Shown: positions 26,245 to 35,350 of the stretch, piece after piece
Layout of the letters: the number at the start of each line of letters is the position of its first letter
How positions within the stretch are numbered: position 1 is the stretch's first letter
Source: Streptococcus cuniculi
GTDB lineage: Bacteria; Bacillota; Bacilli; Lactobacillales; Streptococcaceae
Assembly: GCF_004570575.1 (NCBI RefSeq)
Contig: NZ_SPPD01000006.1
Span: 57,181-121,180 of the forward strand
Direction: 5' to 3'
DNA length: 64,000 bases
Made by a program: the position numbers and the translations under genes
The notes under the pieces: generated by a model
The model's database searches: none
What the model saw: the letters and a program-made list of their open reading frames with translations, nothing else
What the model was told of the DNA's origin: nothing

Positions 26245-27285
26245 ATGGCAGAAATTACCGCTAAACTTGTAAAAGAATTGCGCGAAAAATCTGGTGCTGG
26301 TGTCATGGACGCTAAGAAAGCCCTTGTTGAAGTAGATGGTGACATCGAAAAAGCGATTGAATTGCTTCGTGAAAAAGGAATGGCAAAAGCAGCTAAGAAA
26401 GCGGATCGTGTTGCAGCAGAAGGTTTGACTGGTGTTTATGTGGACGGAAACGTAGCAGCAGTTGTTGAGGTTAACGCTGAAACAGACTTCGTTGCAAAAA
26501 ATGCTCAATTCGTTGAATTGGTAAATGAAACAGCAAAAGTAATCGCAGAAGGCAAACCAGCTAACAATGATGAAGCACTAGCTCTTACAATGCCTTCAGG
26601 TGAAACGCTTGAAGCAGCTTACGTAAATGCAACTGCAACTATCGGAGAAAAAATCTCATTCCGTCGCTTTGCCTTGATTGAAAAAACAGATGCCCAAGCA
26701 TTTGGTGCTTACCAACACAATGGTGGCCGTATCGGAGTTATCTCTGTTATCGAAGGTGGTGATGAAGCCCTTGCAAAACAAGTGTCTATGCACATCGCTG
26801 CAATGAAACCAACTGTTCTTTCTTACAAAGAATTGGACGAGCAATTCGTGAAAGATGAATTGGCACAATTAAACCACAAGATTGAGCAAGACAACGAAAG
26901 CCGTGCAATGGTTGGCAAACCAGCCCTACCATTCTTGAAATATGGATCAAAAGCACAATTGTCTGACGATGTGATTGCCCAAGCAGAGGCAGACATCAAG
27001 GCAGAATTGGCAGCAGAAGGCAAACCAGAAAAAATCTGGGATAAGATTCTTCCAGGTAAAATGGACCGCTTCATGCTTGACAACACCAAAGTTGACCAAG
27101 CCTACACACTTCTTGCACAAGTATACATTATGGATGATAGCAAGACCGTTGAAGCCTACCTTGACTCAGTAAATGCTAGCGTTGTAGCCTTTGCTCGTTT
27201 TGAAGTAGGTGAAGGAATTGAAAAGGCAGCAAATGACTTTGAATCAGAAGTTGCTGCAACAATGGCAGCAGCTCTTGGCAAATAA
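26245..27285 (+). CDS. tsf: Elongation factor Ts
   Basis: A 346-residue GDP/GTP exchange factor for EF-Tu. The N-terminal UBA-like module is [20 protein letters not shown] with the adjacent [20 protein letters not shown]. The TDFVAKN motif that contacts EF-Tu follows, then the two core subdomains, with a repeat-like extension giving the longer streptococcal form. Ribosome site GGAGA at 10 nt. Confidence 0.97.
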   Translation: MAEITAKLVKELREKSGAGVMDAKKALVEVDGDIEKAIELLREKGMAKAAKKADRVAAEGLTGVYVDGNVAAVVEVNAETDFVAKNAQFVELVNETAKVIAEGKPANNDEALALTMPSGETLEAAYVNATATIGEKISFRRFALIEKTDAQAFGAYQHNGGRIGVISVIEGGDEALAKQVSMHIAAMKPTVLSYKELDEQFVKDELAQLNHKIEQDNESRAMVGKPALPFLKYGSKAQLSDDVIAQAEADIKAELAAEGKPEKIWDKILPGKMDRFMLDNTKVDQAYTLLAQVYIMDDSKTVEAYLDSVNASVVAFARFEVGEGIEKAANDFESEVAATMAAALGK

Positions 27286-27298
27286 GACTGAAATAAAT

Positions 27299-27327
27299 AG
27301 AGAGGAACCCCCGTTCTTCTCTTTTTC
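27299..27327 (+). terminator. Terminator after tsf
   Basis: AGAGAGGAAC / GTTCTTCTCT stem with a CCCC loop and TTTTTC tail. Confidence 0.78.
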
Positions 27328-27350
27328 TGTGCTTTCATACAAGATTTGTA

Positions 27351-27474
27351 ATGTTCTGTCGCTTTGATGAACGCCAGTTCTATCTGCAGATCCTTTCCTT
27401 GTCCTATTCCTTTCTCAATCGACTATTATAAAGCCACACCTGTTTCCGCAGGAGAGCTGCAGCTAGGTGTGGCT
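27351..27474. repeat. RUP-like element copy 2 (left end missing) plus adjacent hairpin
   Basis: 27351-27430 matches the right three-quarters of copy 1 (GCTTTGATGAACGCCAGTTC, CTTGTCCTATTCCTTTCTCA) but lacks the left inverted repeat and has ACTATTATA at the right end. Immediately after it is a perfect 10-bp hairpin AGCCACACCT / AGGTGTGGCT (27432-27474). The remainder to 27577 shows no gene. Confidence 0.65.
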
Positions 27475-27577
27475 ATAGGGATCTATTTCTGCTTGTTCAA
27501 TGAAATTCAACATTAGGCTAGGAAACCAACGTTCACTGAGGTGAGTTGACAGGTATCCGTTTGCTTGTTGATGTGGA

Positions 27578-27922
27578 CTAGGCTGTTAGGAATTGACGGA
27601 TTTCGTCTTCTGTCATGGAGCTGTCGCAACGAACCTGAACGCCCGTTGGTCCTGTGTATAAGAGGGCTGGAACAGTAGCTGCCTGATAGTGCTGGCGAAG
27701 TGCCTGTAGTCTAGGGTCTGGATTGGTACTATCTATAACATACACCGTTAATCCAGCTGATTTTGCTACGCTGTGGAGTTTGGGTACAAAACGTTGGCAA
27801 TAGGGACAGGTTGCACGCCCTAGAAAGAGAATCGTCCCTTCTTGCAAAAGCAGGTGTTCCGCTTCTTCTACTGAAACGGGGGTAAAATCTTGTACGAGTT
27901 CTTGAAATGAATTGGTAAACAT
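27578..27922 (-). CDS. bta: Thioredoxin-like bacteriocin-accessory protein (PedC/Bta family)
   Basis: A 114-residue thioredoxin-fold protein with redox motif CPYC in LGRATCPYCQRFVPKLHSVA and the cis-Pro segment ATVPALLYTG. This matches PedC/BrcD-type proteins called bacteriocin transport accessory or maturation disulfide isomerases. No signal peptide is apparent from the start at 27922 (MFTNSFQELVQDFTP), which has AAGGAG 7 nt upstream; a longer in-frame start at 28039 has no ribosome site. No bacteriocin genes are nearby, so a general thiol-redox role is equally likely. Confidence 0.75.
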   Translation of the reverse strand: MFTNSFQELVQDFTPVSVEEAEHLLLQEGTILFLGRATCPYCQRFVPKLHSVAKSAGLTVYVIDSTNPDPRLQALRQHYQAATVPALLYTGPTGVQVRCDSSMTEDEIRQFLTA

Positions 27923-28004
27923 CGTAACTCCTTTCTTTTCTTTATTATAGAAAAAACAAGTGAGAAAGGCAAGGAATGCTGTTTGGAATTTGAGGGCTTT
28001 CCTT

Positions 28005-28061
28005 CTTCCGAACACGAGCAGGGAGGTCCAAACGGACACTTTGTCAGCTCGCTTGTGGAAG
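28005..28061. other. Three-tier hairpin between bta and ctsR
   Basis: Nested arms CTTCC/GGAAG, GAGC/GCTC and GTCC/GGAC separated by a symmetrical 6-6 internal loop and a smaller one, with an AAAC tetraloop. No gene covers it. It could be a leader or small RNA, or a decayed repeat. Confidence 0.4.
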
Positions 28062-28173
28062 GTTAGTAGCTCCGTTCTCTCCCTGTTCTGCTTTAATGAT
28101 GAGGGGATGAAACCCTTGATTTAAAGCCTTTTTAAGTCTTTTACTTTATTTTATTGAACAAAAATGGTACGAT

Positions 28174-28190
28174 AGTCAAAGATAGTCAGA
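28174..28190 (+). promoter_or_regulatory. CtsR operator
   Basis: Direct heptads AGTCAAA-GAT-AGTCAGA, matching the CtsR box RGTCAAANANRGTCAAA with one mismatch, immediately upstream of the ctsR ribosome site. A possible -10 TACGAT lies at 28168-28173. Indicates autoregulated heat-shock control of ctsR-clpC. Confidence 0.8.
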
Positions 28191-28206
28191 GAAAGAGGTG
28201 GATTCT

Positions 28207-28665
28207 ATGGTGATGAAAAATACATCTGATTATATTGAAGAACATATCAAGGCGATTTTAGATCAGGTGAGTGTGGCAGAGTTGCGTCGGAGTGAGTTGG
28301 CGAGCCGATTTGAGGTGGTGCCAAGTCAGATTAACTACGTGATTAAGACACGATTTACAGCTAGTCGTGGCTATATTGTAGAAAGTAAGCGTGGAGGCGG
28401 AGGCTATATCCGGATTGGTCGGATTACCTTTTCGGATAAGCATGAATTGGTTCACGATTTGTTACACAATATGGGAACAGAATTGTCCAGCACAGTCTTT
28501 GCGGATATTTTGCAGCTCTTATTTGATGAGCAGTTGATGACAGAGAGAGAAGGCAATTTATTTTTAGCAACTGGTACCGATGAGGTCTTAGGACAAGACG
28601 CAAGTGTGATTCGAGCACGGATGATGCGACAGATTTTACGACGATTGGATAGGAAAGAGGATTAG
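28207..28665 (+). CDS. ctsR: Heat-shock repressor CtsR
   Basis: A 152-residue class III heat-shock repressor of clp genes. The N-terminal winged helix-turn-helix has VAELRRSELASRFEVVPSQI and the glycine-rich thermosensing wing SKRGGGGYIRIGRI. The C-terminal dimerisation domain follows. Start chosen at ATG 28207, 5 nt after AAAGAGGTGG; an upstream GTG at 28198 lies within that ribosome site. One base separates it from clpC; mcsA and mcsB are absent, as usual in streptococci, so CtsR is not controlled by McsB arginine phosphorylation here. Confidence 0.94.
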   Translation: MVMKNTSDYIEEHIKAILDQVSVAELRRSELASRFEVVPSQINYVIKTRFTASRGYIVESKRGGGGYIRIGRITFSDKHELVHDLLHNMGTELSSTVFADILQLLFDEQLMTEREGNLFLATGTDEVLGQDASVIRARMMRQILRRLDRKED

Positions 28666-28666
28666 A

Positions 28667-31117
28667 ATGGAATTTTCAAAGGGATTGCAACGTACCTATG
28701 AGGATGCGCAGTTAATCGGGCAACGGTATATGTGTGACTACTTGGAAACCTGGCATCTGTTGCTGGCTTTTGTGATCAACCTAGACACGATTGCGGGAGC
28801 CGCTTTGGCGGATTATCCCGCAGATGTTGCGGACTATGAGCATGCGACTTATCTGGTAACCGAGCGTGTTTATCGGGAGGAATTGGAAGGATTTACATTG
28901 TTGCAAAGCTCAAAGCGCCTCAATGAGGTGACGCGTTTTGCTCAGAAGATTGCAGAAGTCGTCAAGGCAAGGCAAGTTGGGACAGAGCATCTATTCATGG
29001 CCATGCTCTTGGATAAGCGATCCATTGCATCACAAATCTTGGACAAGGCTGGCTTTCATTTTGAGGATTCAGATACCAAGATTCGTTTCATCGATTTGCG
29101 TAAGAATTTGGAAGCAAAGGCTGGATTTACGAAGGAAGATTTGAAGTCGATTCGTAGTATCATGAAAGGTGGCAAGACGAATCGTCCAACCATGGCCAAT
29201 ATGATGGGCATGCCTCCAGCACCACAGACAGGTGGTTTGGAAGATTACACACGGGATTTGACAGCCCTAGCGCGTGCGGGACAGATTGAGCTTGTTATTG
29301 GGCGTGAGGCTGAAATTTCTCGAATGATTCAGGTTCTTTCTCGTAAGACCAAGAACAATCCTGTCTTGGTCGGAGATGCAGGGGTTGGTAAAACAGCGCT
29401 TGCTCTAGGCTTGGCTCAACGGGTGGCGGATGGTGAAGTCCCAGCTAGTCTAGCTAAGATGCGGGTCTTGGAACTGGATTTGATGAATGTCATCGCAGGA
29501 ACGCGTTTCCGTGGCGACTTTGAAGAGCGGATGAACAATATCATCAGTGATATTGAAGAGGACGGGCAGGTGATTCTCTTCATCGATGAATTGCATACGA
29601 TTATGGGTTCAGGGAGCGGGATTGATTCTACCTTGGATGCTGCTAATATCCTGAAGCCAGCCCTTGCGCGAGGAACTCTTCGCACAGTGGGGGCAACGAC
29701 ACAAGACGAGTATCAAAAGCATATTGAAAAAGATGCAGCCCTTTCTCGTCGTTTTGCCAAGGTGACGGTTGAAGAGCCTAGTGTGGCAGATAGTATCGCC
29801 ATTCTGCAGGGCTTGAAGAAGGCTTACGAACGCCATCATAAGATTCAGATTACAGATGAAGCAGTTAGCACAGCGGTAACGGTTGCCAAGCGCTATTTGA
29901 CCAGTAAAAATTTACCAGACTCAGCGATTGACTTGCTAGATGAGGCGAGTGCGACAGTGCAAAATCAGCAAAAATCAAGTGGTCAGCAGTCTGAATTATC
30001 TGTAGCAGATCAGGCACTCATGGCTGGAAAACACAAAACAGTCAGCCAATTATTGATCAAAGAATTGGAAGTAGAAAACCAAGAAATCCTAGGTGATGCT
30101 CAAGTGACAGAAGAGGATGTCTTGCTTACGCTTAGCCGTTTATCAGGGATTCCAGTTGCCAAGTTGAGTAAGATGGATGTCAAGAAATACTTGAACTTAG
30201 AAACGGAACTGCACAAGCGCGTGATTGGGCAGGATGCAGCCATTTCTGCAGTTAGTCGTGCCATTCGTCGTAATCAATCAGGGATTCGGACAGGCAAACG
30301 TCCGATTGGCTCGTTCATGTTTTTAGGTCCTACAGGTGTCGGAAAGACCGAATTGGCAAAGGCCCTGGCGGAAGTCTTGTTTGACGATGAATCAGCTCTT
30401 ATTCGCTTTGATATGAGTGAGTATATGGAAAAATTTGCGGCCAGTCGTTTGAATGGTGCTCCTCCGGGCTATGTAGGGTATGAAGAAGGGGGAGAGCTGA
30501 CTGAGAAAGTCCGTAATAAGCCGTATGCAGTCCTGCTCTTTGATGAAGTGGAAAAGGCACATCCGGATACCTTTAATCTTCTGTTGCAGGTCTTAGATGA
30601 CGGTGTCTTGACCGATAGCAAGGGGCGGAAAGTTGACTTTTCAAATACCCTGATCATCATGACCTCAAACCTTGGGGCGACAGCCTTACGAGATGATAAG
30701 ACAGTTGGTTTTGGAGCCGTTGATGTCTCACATAGCCACGAACACGTAGAAAAACGGATTTTTGAAGAGCTGAAAAAGGCCTATCGTCCAGAGTTTATCA
30801 ACCGTATCGATGAAAAAATTGTTTTCCATAGCCTAACGGATCAGGACATGCAAGAGGTGGTGAAGGTGATGATTCGTCCGCTTCAGGCAATCATGCAGGA
30901 AAAGGGGATTCAGTTTAAGATTCAACCGTCAGCCTTGAAAGTATTGGCACAGGAGGGCTATGATCGGGAAATGGGCGCGCGACCGCTCCGTCGCTTGATT
31001 CAAACCAAGGTTGAAGATTTACTGGCCGAGAAACTTCTTCGTGGAGAATTGCAGGCAGGGGACACGTTGAAAATCGGTGTCAAAGCGGGTGAATTAACTT
31101 TTGCTATTCATCGCTAG
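28667..31117 (+). CDS. clpC: ATP-dependent Clp protease ATPase subunit ClpC
   Basis: An 816-residue AAA+ unfoldase that feeds ClpP. The N-domain is residues 1-150. First Walker A is GDAGVGKT with Walker B VILFIDELH. The middle region (about 415-480) is shorter and less clearly coiled than in Bacillus ClpC. Second Walker A is GPTGVGKTE with Walker B AVLLFDEVEKAH, and sensor-2 GARPLRR follows. Co-transcribed with ctsR under the CtsR operator. Confidence 0.95.
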   Translation: MEFSKGLQRTYEDAQLIGQRYMCDYLETWHLLLAFVINLDTIAGAALADYPADVADYEHATYLVTERVYREELEGFTLLQSSKRLNEVTRFAQKIAEVVKARQVGTEHLFMAMLLDKRSIASQILDKAGFHFEDSDTKIRFIDLRKNLEAKAGFTKEDLKSIRSIMKGGKTNRPTMANMMGMPPAPQTGGLEDYTRDLTALARAGQIELVIGREAEISRMIQVLSRKTKNNPVLVGDAGVGKTALALGLAQRVADGEVPASLAKMRVLELDLMNVIAGTRFRGDFEERMNNIISDIEEDGQVILFIDELHTIMGSGSGIDSTLDAANILKPALARGTLRTVGATTQDEYQKHIEKDAALSRRFAKVTVEEPSVADSIAILQGLKKAYERHHKIQITDEAVSTAVTVAKRYLTSKNLPDSAIDLLDEASATVQNQQKSSGQQSELSVADQALMAGKHKTVSQLLIKELEVENQEILGDAQVTEEDVLLTLSRLSGIPVAKLSKMDVKKYLNLETELHKRVIGQDAAISAVSRAIRRNQSGIRTGKRPIGSFMFLGPTGVGKTELAKALAEVLFDDESALIRFDMSEYMEKFAASRLNGAPPGYVGYEEGGELTEKVRNKPYAVLLFDEVEKAHPDTFNLLLQVLDDGVLTDSKGRKVDFSNTLIIMTSNLGATALRDDKTVGFGAVDVSHSHEHVEKRIFEELKKAYRPEFINRIDEKIVFHSLTDQDMQEVVKVMIRPLQAIMQEKGIQFKIQPSALKVLAQEGYDREMGARPLRRLIQTKVEDLLAEKLLRGELQAGDTLKIGVKAGELTFAIHR

Positions 31118-31185
31118 GATAGTCCAGTCTCTGAGTGGCAGTCTGTCGCTGTGGGGCGGAGTTGGGAGTAAGCCCGTGTATATAT

Positions 31186-31223
31186 AAAAGTCGTATCAAC
31201 ATCTAGGTTTGATACGACTTTTT
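31186..31223 (+). terminator. Terminator after clpC
   Basis: Perfect 14-bp arms AAAAGTCGTATCAA / TTGATACGACTTTT, with a T tail. Confidence 0.85.
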
Positions 31224-31241
31224 ATAGTGTCTGAGATAGGT

Positions 31242-31510
31242 TATACTCAAAGAACATCAGCAATAGACGAGGGAACGCAATCAAAGATAGAACTGAATTT
31301 CATCAAGAATTGTACTCAGACTAAAATCTTAGTGAAAAAGAGACGCAGATGTCCTAGCTTTAGCAGGTTACAGCTGAGGCTCCCTTTAGGGATAAACTTC
31401 CTTGTGTGTACTACACACTGCGTCAGTTTCCTATTTTCATACAGATTTCTTTACGTCTTCGTTACTTATACTAAGGTGACAAAGTAACCTTTTGATTTTC
31501 AAAGAGTATC
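31242..31510. repeat. BOX-like element
   Basis: A 269-bp non-coding stretch whose ends are imperfect inverted repeats: left TATACTCAAAGAACATC, and right (read on minus) GATACTCTTTGAAAATC. The right end is the TACTCTTTGAAAATC start typical of streptococcal BOX-A, also found at 54646. It ends 4 bp before the stop codon of the neighbouring minus-strand gene. Within it TGTGTACTACACA is a short hairpin. Confidence 0.55.
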
Positions 31511-31513
31511 AGG

Positions 31514-31825
31514 TCATCGAGCGTCCAGGCCAAACAGCCCGAAAATGAAGTAGGAGAGCGCCAGCGTGACAACGATAGGTTGTAAGCAGAGTAGACCAAA
31601 TAGGAATAACTTGATTCGCCTAAAAAGGAGAGAGGCTAGGATAGACAGATAGCCGCTGGCTGGCAGAAAATAGCGAAAGATAACGTCGATGACTGACATC
31701 GAATGGTTCCCGAAAGGGAAAGGAATATCCGCTGGAAACCAAGCAATCATAGACCAGATAAAGAGGATGATCAGGATAAAATAGATATCGAAATGACTAT
31801 TTTTTATAGTGTGGTAGTCATGCAT
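31514..31825 (-). CDS. Small three-helix membrane protein, family unknown
   Basis: A 103-residue protein with hydrophobic helices at about 14-34 (IYFILIILFIWSMIAWFP), 50-68 (FRYFLPASGYLSILASLLF) and 72-98 (LFLFGLLCLQPIVVTLALSY). A good ribosome site (AAAGGAGGGG) precedes the ATG, and a promoter TTGACT-N17-TACAAT lies 88 bp upstream. The homologue at 12583-12872 is frameshifted, so this is the surviving member of a paralogous pair. I do not recognise the family. Confidence 0.65.
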   Translation of the reverse strand: MHDYHTIKNSHFDIYFILIILFIWSMIAWFPADIPFPFGNHSMSVIDVIFRYFLPASGYLSILASLLFRRIKLFLFGLLCLQPIVVTLALSYFIFGLFGLDAR

Positions 31826-31912
31826 GGTTGCCCCTCCTTTTAAGTGAGTTCTTTGTCGATGCCCCTATCAGAGACAATGGCAGGAATGAGAAAACGCTTT
31901 CTATATACTTCT

Positions 31913-31941
31913 ATTGTAAAAGGATTGATAAGAAAAGTCAA
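31913..31941 (-). promoter_or_regulatory. Promoter of the three-helix membrane protein gene
   Basis: Minus strand TTGACT (31941-31936), 17-bp spacer, TACAAT (31918-31913). The rest of 31826-32085 has no convincing gene. Confidence 0.65.
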
Positions 31942-32085
31942 CGATATGCACGATGTAAAAAAGCAGCAAGGGCTGGTTCTTTATTTTGTTTATGGGTTTG
32001 GGAAGGCTCTGCCTTATCGCTTAGTGGAAACCTTGTATGCTGGAGGAGAGTATAGACAGATAGGGATTATGAGACATTCCCTATA

Positions 32086-32113
32086 AAAGAAGAAGCTGGA
32101 ATTGTCCAGCTTC
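32086..32113 (-). terminator. Terminator after dusB
   Basis: GAAGCTGGA / TCCAGCTTC with a 4-nt loop, then TTCTTTTAT on the minus strand. Confidence 0.78.
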
Positions 32114-32134
32114 CGATACTCTTTAAGTTACTTC

Positions 32135-33127
32135 TTATTTTTGATATGCTTCACGTGCTTGTTGAAAGAGGGTCTCCACTTCTTGCACTGATTCGGCGCG
32201 GGCGACTGCGCCACGAATTTTTGCCGCTCCAGCTGTTCCGCGTAGATAGTGGGGAGCCAGTCCGCGAAATTCACGTACGGCAATGGTTTCGCCCTTGAGC
32301 TGAACCAAACGAGTGAGGTGTTCAAAGGCGATATTGAGCTTGTCGTCAAAACTTAAGTCAGGAAGTACCTCACCGGTTTCAAGATAGTGATTGATCTGTT
32401 CAAAAATGTAGGGATTTCCCATAGCAGTCCGTCCAACCATGACGGCATCTGCGCCGACTTCTTCGATACGTTGGCGAGCATCTTGGACGGAACGAATGTC
32501 TCCGTTGGCGATAAATGGAATCTTGGTCAGGGCTTTTGCGACCTTACTGAGGGTGTCAAGGTCAACGGTTCCCGTATACATTTGCTCCCGCGTGCGACCG
32601 TGCATGGCAAGGGCTGCTACCCCAGCACTCTCTGCAGCAAGGGCATTTTCAACCGCTAGACTGGGGTCTGCCCAACCGGTCCGCATTTTGACGGTCAGAG
32701 GCAGGTCAATGCTAGAGCTGACCTGCTTGATAATCTGATAAATCTTATCGGGGTCTTTGAGCCATTTGGCACCTGCTTCATTTTTAATCACCTTGTTGAC
32801 AGGGCACCCCATGTTGATGTCGACTATATTGGCCTTGGTATTTTTCTGGATAAATTCTGCGGCGCGTGATAGTCCGTCTGCATCTCCGCCGAAGAGTTGA
32901 ATGGACATGGGGGCTTCGTTTTCCTCAATGTGCAACATGTGCAAGGTTTTTTCGTTGTTATACAGGAGTCCTTTTTCGGAGATCATTTCCATGACCACAA
33001 GCCCTGCTCCCATTTCCTTAGCGATTGTACGAAAGGCAGAGTTGGTGACACCAGCCATAGGGGCTAGGACTGTTCGATTGGGGATTTCGACATTTCCGAT
33101 CATAAATGGAGTGTTGAGATTAGCCAT
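32135..33127 (-). CDS. dusB: tRNA-dihydrouridine synthase B
   Basis: FMN enzyme reducing uridine to dihydrouridine in the tRNA D-loop; 330 residues. The TIM barrel opens [20 protein letters not shown]. The conserved Cys lies in [20 protein letters not shown], then [20 protein letters not shown] and FIANGDI with [13 protein letters not shown] for phosphate/FMN binding. The start at 33127 overlaps the hslO stop by 8 bp (ATGGCTAA); the in-frame start at 33157 would lie inside hslO. Same operon as hslO. Confidence 0.93.
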   Translation of the reverse strand: MANLNTPFMIGNVEIPNRTVLAPMAGVTNSAFRTIAKEMGAGLVVMEMISEKGLLYNNEKTLHMLHIEENEAPMSIQLFGGDADGLSRAAEFIQKNTKANIVDINMGCPVNKVIKNEAGAKWLKDPDKIYQIIKQVSSSIDLPLTVKMRTGWADPSLAVENALAAESAGVAALAMHGRTREQMYTGTVDLDTLSKVAKALTKIPFIANGDIRSVQDARQRIEEVGADAVMVGRTAMGNPYIFEQINHYLETGEVLPDLSFDDKLNIAFEHLTRLVQLKGETIAVREFRGLAPHYLRGTAGAAKIRGAVARAESVQEVETLFQQAREAYQK

Positions 33128-33986
33128 TGATGAGTTCCTCCAAGTCGTTTTCGTCAAATTGGTAGTGGGTTTGGCAGAATTGACAGGTAATTGCCACTCC
33201 CTGATCTTCTTCTTTCATTTCCTCTAGGTCTGTTTTGGGCAGGCTCGCAAGAGCAGTTAAGAAGCGTTCTTTTGAGCAATCACAGGTGAAGCTGACGGTA
33301 TCTTCAGACAAGCGTTTGAAAGGCTGGTCACCATAAATGGCCTCAAGAACTGCCTCGATATGGTTATCCGACTCAAGCAGGTTAGAAATGGCAGGCATGG
33401 TTTGAATCCGTTTTTCAAACTGTGCAATTTCCGCCTCTGTCGCACCAGGTAAGACCTGCACGAGAAAACCTCCTGCAATCTTGACCTTGTCTTCGTCATC
33501 AAGCAAGACATTTAGCCCAACTGCTGATGGTGTTTGTTGGCTTTCTGTTAAGAAGTAGGCAAAATCTTCACCAATTTCCCCTGAAATCAAGGGGGTCATG
33601 GAGTTGTAGGGATGTCCCATGCCATAGTCCGTAATCACTAAAAACTGCCCCTGACCGACCAGAGGACCTACGATAACTTCACCCGTTGCTGTTTTTTTCA
33701 AGTCAATGTCTGGGTTTTGAATATAGCCCTTGACGTGACCGTGGGTGTCTGCCACGCTAATAATGGCACCAAGCGAGCTGTTGCCAAGAATCTTAAGGGT
33801 GATTTTGGTGTTGCCCTTTTCATTTGCGGCAAGCATCTGGTTGGCAATCAAGGTACGACCCAGAGCAACCGTTGAGGAAGCCATAGTATCGTGCATCTCC
33901 TGAGCGGTCCGAACCGTTTCTGTACTATCCAACACAAAGGCACGAAAGTGCCCATTTTCTGAAATTGTTTTAATCATTTTGTCCAT
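33120..33986 (-). CDS. hslO: Redox-regulated chaperone Hsp33
   Basis: A 288-residue holdase activated by oxidation. The zinc-binding redox switch near the C-terminus is present as CDCSKERF and CQFCQTHY (CxC plus CxxC). The N-terminal domain contains [15 protein letters not shown] and [20 protein letters not shown]. Its 3' end overlaps dusB. A minus-strand TATAAT (33999-33994) lies only about 7 bp before ATG 33986 and there is no ribosome site in between, so the message may be leaderless, or ATG 33977 may be used. Confidence 0.93.
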   Translation of the reverse strand: MDKMIKTISENGHFRAFVLDSTETVRTAQEMHDTMASSTVALGRTLIANQMLAANEKGNTKITLKILGNSSLGAIISVADTHGHVKGYIQNPDIDLKKTATGEVIVGPLVGQGQFLVITDYGMGHPYNSMTPLISGEIGEDFAYFLTESQQTPSAVGLNVLLDDEDKVKIAGGFLVQVLPGATEAEIAQFEKRIQTMPAISNLLESDNHIEAVLEAIYGDQPFKRLSEDTVSFTCDCSKERFLTALASLPKTDLEEMKEEDQGVAITCQFCQTHYQFDENDLEELING

Positions 33987-34073
33987 AAGAATTATTATAG
34001 CACAACAGCGTTAAAATACCAGCAGGTTGGGTTTGGAAGCTCATCTAAAAACGGTTTGGGGTATCAAAAAACA

Positions 34074-34343
34074 GGGAGTGGGACAAAAATCGTGATTTCG
34101 TAGAAATCGATTATCCTCACTCCTTTATTTCTAGGTTCGGGCTAAAATAATCCACTGGATTATTTTACTCCCACCCTCGCAAGTTGACTAGCTTCCACAA
34201 TCGAGAATTGTGGAAGGTTGGAAATAAGGCTAGCGAAGAATCGTTCGCTAGCCTCTTCTAATAGAATGTTGATTTATCAACGTTTTACAAACCAGACAAC
34301 TACTGCGCCAAACTGTTAAAACTATGAAACGTAACGAGGCAAG
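34074..34343. repeat. Composite of three dispersed intergenic repeats (left flank of sugar cassette)
   Basis: Repeat a, 34074 onward, starts GGGAGTGGGACA and includes hairpin TAAAATAATCC/GGATTATTTTA. Repeat b, 34185-34256, has TGACTAGCTTCCACAATCGA, a hairpin, GGTTGGAAATAAGGCTAGC and a second hairpin GGCTAGCGAA/TTCGCTAGCC; its second copy is at 42909. Repeat c, 34295-34343 (49 bp), starts GACAACTACTGCG and ends AACGAGGCAAG; its second copy is at 40397-40445. No gene lies in 33987-34375. Confidence 0.7.
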
Positions 34344-34365
34344 TGACTTTTGCCCAGCCTCTGTT
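34333..34365 (-). terminator. Probable terminator of the kinase-deoR transcript
   Basis: AACAGAGGC and GCCTCGTT pair on the minus strand, built from the end of repeat c; 10 bp after the kinase stop. Confidence 0.45.
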
Positions 34366-34375
34366 AAATAAAGGC

Positions 34376-35326
34376 TTATTGAATTGGTTTGATGATGACT
34401 TGATCAAGGAGTTGTGAGACAACCTCGCTTTTGGCAATCCCCACACCTTGCTCCATAGCGTTAGCTGTGCCGCTAGCTATAGCGTAGCGAATCACCATTT
34501 CATCGCTCATTCCATGTTCAAAAGCATAGATTGCTCCTGCAACAGTAGAATCGCCTGAACCAGTCGGATTGACGAGCTCGATACTAGGCGCAGTGACGTC
34601 GTATAATTTGCCGTTGAATTGGGCGATTGCTCCTTGTTCGCCGCAGGACACCAAGGTGTATGGAACAGGGATAGGATTGGTTATTAAGTAGTCGAGCACT
34701 TGTTGTTTATCATGTACGACTTGACCGATCAGCTCGGAAAATTCATCTATATTTGGTTTGATGAAATCAGGTTTGTAGAACGAGTCATTTACGATGAGGT
34801 GGAGCGACTCTTTGGAGAAATCTGCAAAGATTTTCGTGGTTGTCGGAAGTTTTTGTCTTAAAAGAGCAATTAAATCGTTATAGAAGTAAGGATCATCTGA
34901 ATGAATAGAGCCATTGAGTGAGATAACTCGTGGTTTTTCTTTTGTTGCGAGTTTTATAATGGTATCAAATATTTCCATTCTGAGCTCAGGGCTTGATACT
35001 TTTGGTCCTGCCTCTACAATTTCGGTATGAACACCATCGTTATGCATGATGGTAATCGAATGCCGTGTCTCATCGTCTATAGATAAAAAGACGGGATGAA
35101 AGGTTTCTGTTTTGAGTAGCTCTTTAAAGAAGACACCTGTCTTGCCGCCTACGAGTGCTAGTGAGGTCGCTTGGATTCCTAAATAGGAGAGCGCGCGTGA
35201 ACAGTTAATGCCTTTTCCGGCAGCCATAATAGTTGAATGTTGAAAACGATTATGAGCGGCAAGAGAAAAGTTTTTTTCAAAATAAAGTAGATCAACAGAT
35301 GGATTTAATGTAACAATTAGTACCAT
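34376..35326 (-). CDS. PfkB-family phosphosugar kinase (LacC/FruK type)
   Basis: A 316-residue kinase opening MVLIVTLNPSVDLLYFEKNF with the glycine motif MAAGKGINCSRALSYLG. The C-terminal catalytic box is NPTGSGDSTVAGAIYAFEHG, with the catalytic Asp in GSGDS. It probably phosphorylates the ketose phosphate delivered by the adjacent PTS, as tagatose-6-phosphate or 1-phosphofructokinases do. It lies 24 bp downstream of the deoR-type regulator, transcribed with it and divergent from the PTS. The specific substrate is not readable from sequence. Confidence 0.85.
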   Translation of the reverse strand: MVLIVTLNPSVDLLYFEKNFSLAAHNRFQHSTIMAAGKGINCSRALSYLGIQATSLALVGGKTGVFFKELLKTETFHPVFLSIDDETRHSITIMHNDGVHTEIVEAGPKVSSPELRMEIFDTIIKLATKEKPRVISLNGSIHSDDPYFYNDLIALLRQKLPTTTKIFADFSKESLHLIVNDSFYKPDFIKPNIDEFSELIGQVVHDKQQVLDYLITNPIPVPYTLVSCGEQGAIAQFNGKLYDVTAPSIELVNPTGSGDSTVAGAIYAFEHGMSDEMVIRYAIASGTANAMEQGVGIAKSEVVSQLLDQVIIKPIQ

Positions 35327-35350
35327 ATATGATTCCTTTCTCGATAAAGA

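Noticed and set aside
31209..31487. A 92-codon plus-strand frame after clpC
   Set aside because: It begins inside the clpC terminator and runs through the BOX-like repeat; composition is not protein-like.
31844..32086. An 80-codon plus-strand frame ending QIGIMRHSL
   Set aside because: No ribosome site, no family resemblance, and it overlaps the well-formed minus-strand promoter of the three-helix membrane gene.
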